From: Hondaea fermentalgiana
Taxonomy: Eukaryota; Sar; Bigyra; Thraustochytrida; Thraustochytriidae
NCBI GenBank assembly: GCA_014084085.1
Contig: NPFB01000114.1
Coordinates: 6,227 to 70,226 of the forward strand
Direction: 5' to 3'
Length of the DNA stretch: 64,000 nt
Part shown: piece after piece, positions 17,135 to 25,228 of the stretch
How the letters are laid out: the number at the start of each line of letters is the position of its first letter
How positions within the stretch are numbered: position 1 is the first letter of the stretch
Notes under the pieces: generated by a model
Database searches by the model: none
What the model was told of the DNA's origin: nothing
The model's input: only the letters and a program-made list of their open reading frames with translations
Position numbers and translations under genes: made by a program

Positions 17135-18898
17135 ATGGAGCCTCCGACGCCTACCCCGTACGTGCAAGGCGGGAGGTTCCTCGAGGCCTATCGCAAGCTG
17201 TCGGCGCGGCTGGAGGAACTCGATCCAGCCGGCTCGCAACATGGCCGAACACCAAAGCAGGATGGCTGTGAAACAGTTCCGTGCTGGGAGCCCCATTCTT
17301 TTGCGTACGTGCTGGGCAACGCGAATGAAAATGTGGCATTTGAAATCGCAGCTGCGCTAGCCCAGTTCGAGCCCGTCACGATGGCCGTCGAGGGCCGCCA
17401 AGCTTACGTCAGAGCCCGACGGTCACTCCCTGACAATATCCGCCTCGTGCAGCTCTTTGACGTTCCGGATTCCTGGGCTGACGGCAATCCAATCTCATTC
17501 ACGCGAGCCCTTGCTGGAGACCTTCGCGTCATCGAGTACAACTGCGCAGACGCGCCTCAAGGAGCGAAGCCAACACTGTTCCGTCAAATTTGCGAAGTGG
17601 AACGCATTCACCGTTATGGCGGCCCAACGCTATGTCGTGGAGTTTCACTTGGCCCAGAACAGCCCTTCGTTGAGGTCAATGGGCGCGGACAGGTCTTATT
17701 GAGCCCAGCATCCGATGAAAACCTCGAAGGAGGTCGTGACGAAGACCTTGCCGCGAAATCCTCCTCGCACCGTCGTCCACATGAGATGACTCTCTTTGCC
17801 AAAGGTCAACACAGTGTCATTTGCTTTGCCAACGCGCGCTTTTCACAAGATGGCGGCGTCATTGTACCCAGAACTACATCAAAGGCGAGTGCTGACGCCC
17901 TTCGTGCTCAGGTGGGCCAGGTGCATGAACTCGACGAGCGATACATGGGCTTCTTTGTTGCAAATGGTGGCGTTCTCGTACCAGCATACGGTAAGAAAGA
18001 CATCGATTTGCGTGCAATGAAAGTTCTCGCAAGGCTCTTTCCGAAGCGGCGCGTCGTGCAAATTCAGACGTCGCGCTCGAGGCTGAACATTAATGACTTT
18101 GTCCTTGGTTTCCCTGGGCCAAAGCCTCGCGCTGCGCCAGGATCGAAGATTCTCCGTGCGTCAGCCGCACTGACACAGATGAATAAAACGCAACAAGACA
18201 TCTTGCAGCGTCGTCTCCTTCTTGACCAGCGGCGCACGCGTATATTCAGTCTACGACTTCCATCTTCCGAAAACGCCGACAACGTAGAAGACGGCGAAGA
18301 CGGGCAATCAGACACTTTCGGAGCAATGCAATCTCAAAGATCTTTGCTGGCCAGCTCCCGAACTCCTTCTCCATCACGGCACCAGCAAAAAATGATGCAA
18401 CAGCAGCACGAACTTAAACTGAGTTCCTCACGGAGTAACGCTCTGTGTGCAATTGACGCTGCGAGTGGATCGCAAAGTGATGTCGGCGAAACCGAGCTTG
18501 CAAGACAAATGTTCTCACGCGAAGGATCTGCAAGTAATTTGTTGTCCCGGTCTTCGATCGATAGCGATTGCCGCGAAGAGCATTCTGCCTCAGGTCTTCA
18601 ACTTGGACAAATGGAAGCTGGCCACAGCGTACGAACGGGCAGCGCATCTCGTGTTACTTCATCCTCAGAAATCGCTGCTCCGTTGGAACCACCCCTTGAA
18701 GCAGACACGATTGGTCTTGTCGAGGACCCGCAGCCGCAATTCACGCTGACAGAACCACCAACAGGGGGCAAGCCGGCTTCCAGGTTTACAAGCACCTTGG
18801 GAATCTTTAGCAAGCGCAAAACATCAACCAGGAAGTCAGACAAATTGCAAGTCCCAGAGGATGGTTCAGCAAAGGACAACGACCCCCCTACACGCTGA
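17135..18898 (+). CDS. Agmatine deiminase/PAD-superfamily-like protein, probable pseudoenzyme
   Basis: The 587-residue protein carries a Porphyromonas-type arginine/agmatine deiminase fold in its first 330 residues. Segments FDVPDSWADGNP (108-119), VEVNGRGQVLLS (179-190) and RYMGFFVANGGVLVPAYG (269-286), followed by LFPKRRVVQI, follow the family order. Catalytic sites are degenerate. The DSWMRDxGP motif lacks its Arg, the HxDxxxRF region reads GQHSVICF, and the GGNIHC motif bearing the nucleophilic Cys reads RLNIND, with Asp321 where Cys is expected. Agmatine hydrolysis is therefore unlikely and a binding or scaffold role is my inference. Residues about 340-587 are Ser/Gln-rich and probably disordered. 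Start ATG 17135; AATAAA lies at 18953-18958. Confidence 0.75.
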   Translation: MEPPTPTPYVQGGRFLEAYRKLSARLEELDPAGSQHGRTPKQDGCETVPCWEPHSFAYVLGNANENVAFEIAAALAQFEPVTMAVEGRQAYVRARRSLPDNIRLVQLFDVPDSWADGNPISFTRALAGDLRVIEYNCADAPQGAKPTLFRQICEVERIHRYGGPTLCRGVSLGPEQPFVEVNGRGQVLLSPASDENLEGGRDEDLAAKSSSHRRPHEMTLFAKGQHSVICFANARFSQDGGVIVPRTTSKASADALRAQVGQVHELDERYMGFFVANGGVLVPAYGKKDIDLRAMKVLARLFPKRRVVQIQTSRSRLNINDFVLGFPGPKPRAAPGSKILRASAALTQMNKTQQDILQRRLLLDQRRTRIFSLRLPSSENADNVEDGEDGQSDTFGAMQSQRSLLASSRTPSPSRHQQKMMQQQHELKLSSSRSNALCAIDAASGSQSDVGETELARQMFSREGSASNLLSRSSIDSDCREEHSASGLQLGQMEAGHSVRTGSASRVTSSSEIAAPLEPPLEADTIGLVEDPQPQFTLTEPPTGGKPASRFTSTLGIFSKRKTSTRKSDKLQVPEDGSAKDNDPPTR

Positions 18899-19046
18899 TG
18901 TAGCACTTTCTCGCTCAGACAAAACCCAATAGGCCTGCATCCTCGAGGAACGAATAAATTCAAAACAAAGGAAAGTGCCACGTTCATATTCACTCACCTT
19001 TCAAAATTAGTTTTCGCGAAGCTTGCATTGCGACTTACTGTAAATT
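18899..19046. terminator. Convergent 3' region with poly(A) signal
   Basis: AATAAA at 18953-18958 is 55 bp after the plus-strand stop codon, a plausible polyadenylation signal. The minus-strand RUN-PX gene ends at 19047, so its mRNA 3' end also falls here. Confidence 0.5.
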
Positions 19047-22000
19047 CTAGCTATTGAGTGCTGACTTCTTGCAAATAGGGCAAAACTCCTCGCCCCCGAT
19101 GCTAACAAAGCATTCGCGATGAAAGGCGCCTTGGCACCCGCGACAGAGAACAACTTTGTCAATGTCAAAGGCAAACAGTGGATCGTCCTTCTTGTTACAA
19201 ACAGCACAAGTCTGTGCTGTCGAGCGACAGTGCTCGCAGGATTTCGTAATATGGTCGGAGACCTGGTCCACAGCGCGCATCAATAACGGGATGAGCGTGC
19301 CAAGGTGAAGCTCAAAGAGGTCGTTCATCGAATACATTTCTGTCTCTTGCGCAAGGTGTTCGCGGGAACGCAGAGCGGGAGCAACACCCTCCAGCGAATT
19401 TTCATTTTCGACACACCTTGCCAAGGTTTCTCGAGCAAACACAAGTTGCAAACGAAGCAGGCGAGCATGTTGCAGTTCCTTGACCTGGGAAAATAGTCGC
19501 GGACTTTCGGCAGACACGCAAAGTACTGGATGCTGAGAGATGCTGTCCAAAAACGAAGCAGCGTCAGCAGACACGGCAAGCGGCTCAAAGTCCCAGTGAT
19601 GAAGAACGCGCGTTGGGAGAACCCGATTGTGCTCCTGAAGTGGGGCGAGCCTACTTGTACTCGAGGCCTCGTCCCAGTCTAAACCCGTGTCGGACTCATT
19701 GTAATATTCAAACTCCCTTTCTTGTTCTTGACCCCCAGCACTTCCACAGGAGAAACACCATGGGCAAAACCAGCCTTCTGTGTAATGACAAAATCTCGCT
19801 GACCGACGCGATGGTTCGCGCGATGCACCCCAAAGGCCCTTTGACTCTCCAAGCGCAATGCTAATGTCGCGGCCACAGCTTATGCAGCGAAAATCCTGCT
19901 CGGCCAAGCCAATCGAGTCTCGCTCTTCCATAACCTGAGGGTCACCACGAGGATCGGTAATCAGAGCGACGTGCAGTCCGCGGCTTCCTTTGCGACGAAG
20001 GCCAGACCCGCGGCGATTCAGAGATGGCGAATCTAACGGAAAGTCAGGACCCCTTTCCTCTTCGTCCTCTTCCCACGGAACGCACATGCCTTGCGTCAAG
20101 AAGTCAATGACGACGGGGTGCTCGCGCGCTGAGGCACCTTCCAAACGGAGACGAAGAATCTCCTGCAAGAAGTCGTCGAGGCCGATGCGTTTGCGCGCAA
20201 TATAGTCTTCCGAGAATGACCGCGTCCACGCGGTCTTGGGAAGCGTAGGAAAGGTATCTTTGCTGTCTTGATCAGAGCTCGCCGCGGCCGCATTGAAAAG
20301 TGCGGCACGCAGCTGCTTGAAGTCGCGAAAGCGACGGTGAACAGTATACGTCGCTGTGCGTGCAGCAACGTGCGACGAGGCTTCCTCTGTGTCCACCTCC
20401 GTTCTCTCCTGAAGAATGGAGGCGTCGTTTTCTGATGAGATCCACTCCTCCAGGTCATCATTGCCTGCACGTGCAATTTTGCGCAGCTGTACACGAATGA
20501 TGTAGCGCACGTGCATGTCTGAAGCCCTCTTGGAGATATATTGGCCCACGACGGATGCGCTCTCGACGCGGGTAACGTTGGCATCGGATGCGAGGTCAAT
20601 GTCAATCTCGGAATCCGTTTCATGAGCCAAGTCAGAAGTCTCGCGATTTCCCGCGCCAGTTTCGAGAGCCGAGGATGCAGCATTTGCACCGCTTCGCGAA
20701 CCGCTGTCATTTTCCTGCTCTGCATCTGTGCCGCTTCCCCATAACGACAGTCGCCCGGAAAAGACTGCCAAGGAGAACTTGCTGCTCGCTGCAACCGGTG
20801 CCTCCGAGTTGGCCTTGGTAACTTCGTCGGCATCGGGATCCATGTCTTGAGAAGGAGAGAGCATGGGGCCAATTTCGTAGCCTGTAGATCCGTGAATCTT
20901 GGATGCCAGAGTACGCGCCGCTGCTTTCTGCGGGTCAAGTCGAACGTAGGCACGCACAAGGTCTATGAACTCGCTTGTTGGAACGATGGACACATTTGCT
21001 GGTGGCTCGTCCTTTCTCGAGGCATGAGAGGCTAGCTCACGTTTGCTCGATACAGAATTGGCCTTTTCGGTATTTTGTTCTGCAATAAAGGCTGCTAGGG
21101 ACTCCTCTTCTTCACGTGCATAGCGAGCGAGGCGTTCCTCTTCGCTCTCGCCGGACGGTGCTGTTGGCGCGCTCAAGTCACGCGCCCGTGAACCGTCTGT
21201 CTCTCTATCGACTTCGCCAGCGGCACCGGTCTCCAGCGAATCTTCGTCGCAGCTAGTGTGACCATGTATCTCCACGCTTTCAACGTCATCGTCTTCATCG
21301 TCGTCCTGCATCACCACAAAGTTGTTTGCTGCGGACAGTAGAGCGCTATTGAACTGAATTGCACTACTTGACTTTGCAAGCTCGCCCGCTTCGGCAATTT
21401 TGGACGCATGCACAACCGTTGGTCGCGAGATTCGCCTTGATCCCCGCGAACTTGGCGCAGGTTCGAGAGCTTGTAGCGGATCTTGCGCCAAATCTGTGTC
21501 TTCGATGCTCGCCATCTGCACCCTTCTGGGGCCTTTGCGGCCCTTGCCTTTTGATTTTGAGTGCTTAGCCGCCTCGACTTCGCTGGTCAACTCCGCGTCT
21601 ATGGAAAGGCTATCAGCTTCTGAGCTCTGCGATGACGAGACCTCGGCGGTGCTCGCCTCGTTATTGCTCGACACTTCAGAAAAACTCTCCTGCTGATAGC
21701 GATCATTGGTCTTTATGGTGTCCAACGACTTGATTGTTGCACCCGCATGATGACCTTCGGCAACGTGAAGATCTAATGCATCCCCAGTATCCTCTATAGA
21801 ATTATCGATCGCATCGCCTTCTGACTTGCTTTCATTGGTCACCCCAGCCTCTGGAACTTTCGCCTTGCTGTTTGCGTCATCGCGGTCGTCGAAGGCTGCA
21901 CGCGTGGACATCGCAACGTCGTCATTAATCTTGTTGGACAGGGTCTCGGTATCTTGAACAGTCATCCTATCGGTATCAGAGGATTCAATCGCATCGCTCT

Positions 22001-24899
22001 CCGCGATTTCTGACTCGTCCTCTCCAGATGAATCCACGGATTCATCCTCGAATGGATTCAAAGACTTCTTCATCCTAGGTACGTCAGAGACCCTCTTTTC
22101 TGCAAGCGACGTCCCAGACTCGCTGTCCGCGTCTTTCTGCATCGATTTGACGTCGTCAGGAGCTGCATTGCCGGACGATACAGTTTCCTCCTTGCTTGTG
22201 TTCGATAGAATCTCGGCATCTTGAACGATGCTCATGTCATCAGACGAATCGGCCTTTTGACTATCCTCGTTTGCTCCATCTTTTTCTACTAATGCAACGC
22301 TGTCTTGATTTTCAGCAAGCAAAGTCTCAGACTCGCTGACCGCGTCTTTCTTCATCGATTTGACGGCGTCAGGAGCTGCATTTCCGGACGACACAGTTTC
22401 CTCCTTGCTTGTGTTCGATAGAATCTCGGCATCTTGGACGATGCTCATGTCATCAGACGAATCGGCCTTTTGACTATCCTCGTTTGCTCCATCTTTTTCT
22501 ACTAATGCAACGCTGTCTTGATTTTCAGCAACCAAAGTCTCAGACTCGCTGACCGCGTCTTTCTTCATCGATTTGACGGCGTCAGGAGCTGCATTTCCGG
22601 ACGACACAGTTTCCTCCTTGCTTGTGTTCGATAGAATCTCGGCATCTTGAACGATGCTCATGTCATCATCAGACAGCTCAGTCTTGTGACTGTTCTCGTT
22701 TATTCCATCTTTCTCTACTGATGCATCAGTGTCTCCGTATGCAGCGCTATGACCTACTTCGATCTCATCAGACACGCATCTCGCGGGTCGTGCGACTCCC
22801 GTGCTTCCTCCAAGGTCAGAATGATCCATCGAAGGCGTAGCATGCGTTAGTCCTTCTTTGGTAGTTTTATCAATGTCCAACAACTCTTCATTCTGGGCAG
22901 CGTCAGAACTCAGAACAGGTGGAACCGATTGGTCCGCGGTGCCAATGATTGGCTCGTCTCGTTCGTCTTCGTTCCCGTCTTTTTTCGAATTGACGACTTT
23001 ATGCTTTTCTTCCTGTTTGGCATTCGCTTCGTCAGAGACACTCTCTTTCTCCGCACCGTTTTGAGAGTCAAATGCACTACGTTCTGCTTCATGAGCATCA
23101 CGGTTTCGCTCCGCTATGATACGCTCTGATTCCGACGTCAGGCCAATATCAAGTTCTTGAGCGCTCTCGGCGATTTCAATTGCGTCGATATCAGCATCTG
23201 GACGATCTCTGGGCGCTTCATCCTGAGATTCAGTCTGGAATTGTTCCGTTGCAGTGAAGATATCTCGATTATGTTCATCTTGTTGCGCATCATCTCTTTC
23301 TACGAGAGACAATCCATCGCCTGCGACCTCTGGCGATTGTTCCGCATGGTCGTCTTGTCCTGTAAAACTTGCCGCCTCATTTGCTGCAAGAGAGGCTTTG
23401 ATGTTTTCCTTGGAATGTACCTCCAGATCCTTGTGTCTCGCTTGGCTCGTCAGCTTCGACTCGTCTTCCGTCTGATCCTGGGCGTCAGCGTGTGGGGCGA
23501 AATTCTCGCGATCCACGCCGCTGGCAAGTGGATCTACCATGGGTGATTCGTTTGGCGTCGTTTCCGTGGCTCGCACGTGGGCACCGCTATCCGAATCTGG
23601 GGGTGAATCTGATTGAGATATTTCCTCGACAACGGTCTCGAGTGGCTGCACCAGAGGCAAGTCCTCCTCGTCTTCCCCCATGGGGCATTCAATCTTGCGA
23701 ACGGCATCAAGGCGTTTTCGAAGGTGCTCGACTTGCTTGATTTCGACCCTGATCGCCTGGATCTCGGAGCGTAAAAGAGTACCCCATTTGATCTTGTGAC
23801 TCCCGGGATAAAGCCTTGCACGAACGCTCTGCGAATGCAGCATCTTCACGGCCTGGGGTGGTTTGTTGAATTCTGCTGCGACTTCATCTGAGGGCGCCCA
23901 GTCTTGCAATGGGGGGTCAGATACAGACTTCGCGTTTGCAAGGTATCTTGGCTGATCTTGCGCTGGCGCAAAGAGCCCCCATTGTCTTGGCGAGGTCCCT
24001 CGTTTTGCATCGACCACACGTAGCTGGTAGCCGGTATTTCGATTCGAAAAGAGCCCCGGTTGGAGGTAGACAAAGCGCCCCGTGACCTCGGAATCCACCG
24101 AGGACGCTACAAGCACAGTTGGAGGGTCATTGGGATTGGCAGCGCAGGCAGCGGCAAGCGCTGATTCGAAGGCGAGGCAGCATTTGAGCGCATCATGAGA
24201 AAGCATATCTCCGGGACCCACTGGGCTTGGGCGGTCGAGTCCTCTGTTTTTTGTGTTGAGAGCAAATCCGACATTGTTGAGCACACCGAGTAAAGTGAAA
24301 AACATGGTGCGATTGGTTTCTGCAGACCAGCGCAGAAAGGCCCAGTCCTCGTAAAAGTCCCGGCCAGAGGTGGTGGCAAGCCTGCATAACGCTCGAATGG
24401 TATACTCGAGAGCGTTCTGGTTCAAAAGCATGCGAATCCAAGCCCTGCAGAGTCCCTGGTTCGTGGAGCAGCCCGAGTTTGCCCGCACGAGCATGATGGT
24501 CCCGCCAAACGCAGTTGGATCGACGCGCTCGAGGAGGAGGACAAAGTCCCAGAAATGAGAGCTCTCGGCTGTCGAGGAGGTGCCTACGCCGGCTTGAGTC
24601 TTGTCATGCCGTCCATGCGAGCGGCCATGACTCCGGCGTTGCGGTTCACGAAGGCCGTGCCAGAGACAAAGCTCGAGAACCTCCAGAAGCGCTTCTACCT
24701 CTGTCATTGAGTCCACAAGCTCTTCTTCGCCGCGCGCATATTCGCCGCGTATGCGGCGCTCGCGGGCAGATAATGATGCCTGAATTATCCTTCGTACAGC
24801 ATCTTGCAGTCCCATGACAAGTAGCGCGTGCACGAGGGCGACATCCTCGTTCGTCGCCGAGCTGCTCTTCTTCGAGGTTCCCCCACCAAAGGAGAACAT
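19047..24899 (-). CDS. RUN-PX-Rubicon-homology domain protein (Rubicon/PLEKHM-like)
   Basis: The 1950-residue protein has three recognisable parts. A RUN domain (about 16-275; NEDVALVHALLVMGLQDAVRR... to the FALNTKNRG region) binds small GTPases in relatives. A PX domain (about 1455-1600; YTVHRRFRDFKQLR, then FPTLPKTAW and QGM) suggests phosphoinositide binding. A C-terminal Rubicon-homology zinc domain (about 1670-1950) has clustered Cys/His (CISC, CPWCFSC, CEHC, CAVC, CRGC, CPIC) and the WDFEP signature. In animals this combination marks Rab7 effectors controlling autophagosome and endolysosome fusion. The middle (about 420-1440) is acidic, disordered and holds a 71-residue tandem repeat. 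The longer frame starts at TTG, so I use the ATG ending 24899. Confidence 0.88.
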   Translation of the reverse strand: MFSFGGGTSKKSSSATNEDVALVHALLVMGLQDAVRRIIQASLSARERRIRGEYARGEEELVDSMTEVEALLEVLELCLWHGLREPQRRSHGRSHGRHDKTQAGVGTSSTAESSHFWDFVLLLERVDPTAFGGTIMLVRANSGCSTNQGLCRAWIRMLLNQNALEYTIRALCRLATTSGRDFYEDWAFLRWSAETNRTMFFTLLGVLNNVGFALNTKNRGLDRPSPVGPGDMLSHDALKCCLAFESALAAACAANPNDPPTVLVASSVDSEVTGRFVYLQPGLFSNRNTGYQLRVVDAKRGTSPRQWGLFAPAQDQPRYLANAKSVSDPPLQDWAPSDEVAAEFNKPPQAVKMLHSQSVRARLYPGSHKIKWGTLLRSEIQAIRVEIKQVEHLRKRLDAVRKIECPMGEDEEDLPLVQPLETVVEEISQSDSPPDSDSGAHVRATETTPNESPMVDPLASGVDRENFAPHADAQDQTEDESKLTSQARHKDLEVHSKENIKASLAANEAASFTGQDDHAEQSPEVAGDGLSLVERDDAQQDEHNRDIFTATEQFQTESQDEAPRDRPDADIDAIEIAESAQELDIGLTSESERIIAERNRDAHEAERSAFDSQNGAEKESVSDEANAKQEEKHKVVNSKKDGNEDERDEPIIGTADQSVPPVLSSDAAQNEELLDIDKTTKEGLTHATPSMDHSDLGGSTGVARPARCVSDEIEVGHSAAYGDTDASVEKDGINENSHKTELSDDDMSIVQDAEILSNTSKEETVSSGNAAPDAVKSMKKDAVSESETLVAENQDSVALVEKDGANEDSQKADSSDDMSIVQDAEILSNTSKEETVSSGNAAPDAVKSMKKDAVSESETLLAENQDSVALVEKDGANEDSQKADSSDDMSIVQDAEILSNTSKEETVSSGNAAPDDVKSMQKDADSESGTSLAEKRVSDVPRMKKSLNPFEDESVDSSGEDESEIAESDAIESSDTDRMTVQDTETLSNKINDDVAMSTRAAFDDRDDANSKAKVPEAGVTNESKSEGDAIDNSIEDTGDALDLHVAEGHHAGATIKSLDTIKTNDRYQQESFSEVSSNNEASTAEVSSSQSSEADSLSIDAELTSEVEAAKHSKSKGKGRKGPRRVQMASIEDTDLAQDPLQALEPAPSSRGSRRISRPTVVHASKIAEAGELAKSSSAIQFNSALLSAANNFVVMQDDDEDDDVESVEIHGHTSCDEDSLETGAAGEVDRETDGSRARDLSAPTAPSGESEEERLARYAREEEESLAAFIAEQNTEKANSVSSKRELASHASRKDEPPANVSIVPTSEFIDLVRAYVRLDPQKAAARTLASKIHGSTGYEIGPMLSPSQDMDPDADEVTKANSEAPVAASSKFSLAVFSGRLSLWGSGTDAEQENDSGSRSGANAASSALETGAGNRETSDLAHETDSEIDIDLASDANVTRVESASVVGQYISKRASDMHVRYIIRVQLRKIARAGNDDLEEWISSENDASILQERTEVDTEEASSHVAARTATYTVHRRFRDFKQLRAALFNAAAASSDQDSKDTFPTLPKTAWTRSFSEDYIARKRIGLDDFLQEILRLRLEGASAREHPVVIDFLTQGMCVPWEEDEEERGPDFPLDSPSLNRRGSGLRRKGSRGLHVALITDPRGDPQVMEERDSIGLAEQDFRCISCGRDISIALGESKGLWGASREPSRRSARFCHYTEGWFCPWCFSCGSAGGQEQEREFEYYNESDTGLDWDEASSTSRLAPLQEHNRVLPTRVLHHWDFEPLAVSADAASFLDSISQHPVLCVSAESPRLFSQVKELQHARLLRLQLVFARETLARCVENENSLEGVAPALRSREHLAQETEMYSMNDLFELHLGTLIPLLMRAVDQVSDHITKSCEHCRSTAQTCAVCNKKDDPLFAFDIDKVVLCRGCQGAFHRECFVSIGGEEFCPICKKSALNS
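22080..22730 (-). repeat. 213-bp tandem repeat within RUN-PX gene
   Basis: Landmark TGACG(T/G)CGTCAGG occurs at 22148, 22361 and 22574, an exact 213-bp period (71 codons). Two full copies are almost identical, and flanking copies are partial or diverged. The encoded unit includes SSDDMSIVQDAEILSNTSKE. Confidence 0.95.
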
Positions 24900-25228
24900 C
24901 TTTGTTCTGTATCTGCAGCGGTCCCGGCGACGCTCGTTCTTGCAGGCTTGCCGGCGTCTCGCGCCGGCGTGATCGCAATCTTCGGCGCAATGCGGTGCAA
25001 GCTCGCACCACGCTAGCGCGCGCGCGCGTACGCGTACTCGCGCGTACGCGTTCGAAAAACTCACAATCAATCCTCTCTGCCATCCCAGCGAGCGCGTTCG
25101 GCTCGCTGGAGTGCCTTGTCACCAGCTCGTCGTCTCGTTTTGGAGTTTTGAAATAAACAGCGTGAGTCACCAAACCAGAACAGAATACGGCTGCGCCGGC
25201 AGCGCCAGCTGCGCCGGGCGCGAGGATC
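24900..25228. promoter_or_regulatory. Bidirectional promoter region RUN-PX / coiled-coil gene
   Basis: 329 bp between divergent ATGs. A palindromic CG-rich block with GCGCGCGCGTACGCGTACTCGCGCGTACGCG-type alternating purine/pyrimidine lies at about 25016-25050. No other element is recognised. Confidence 0.5.

Noticed and set aside
20096..20959. 287-codon frame within the RUN-PX gene
   Set aside because: Same strand, different frame, overlapping the PX domain; Arg/Pro-rich composition typical of an out-of-frame reading.
24900..25070. 57-residue N-terminal extension of the RUN-PX protein
   Set aside because: Begins with TTG and is Arg/Cys-rich sequence from the CG-rich promoter; the ATG ending 24899 begins just before the RUN domain.
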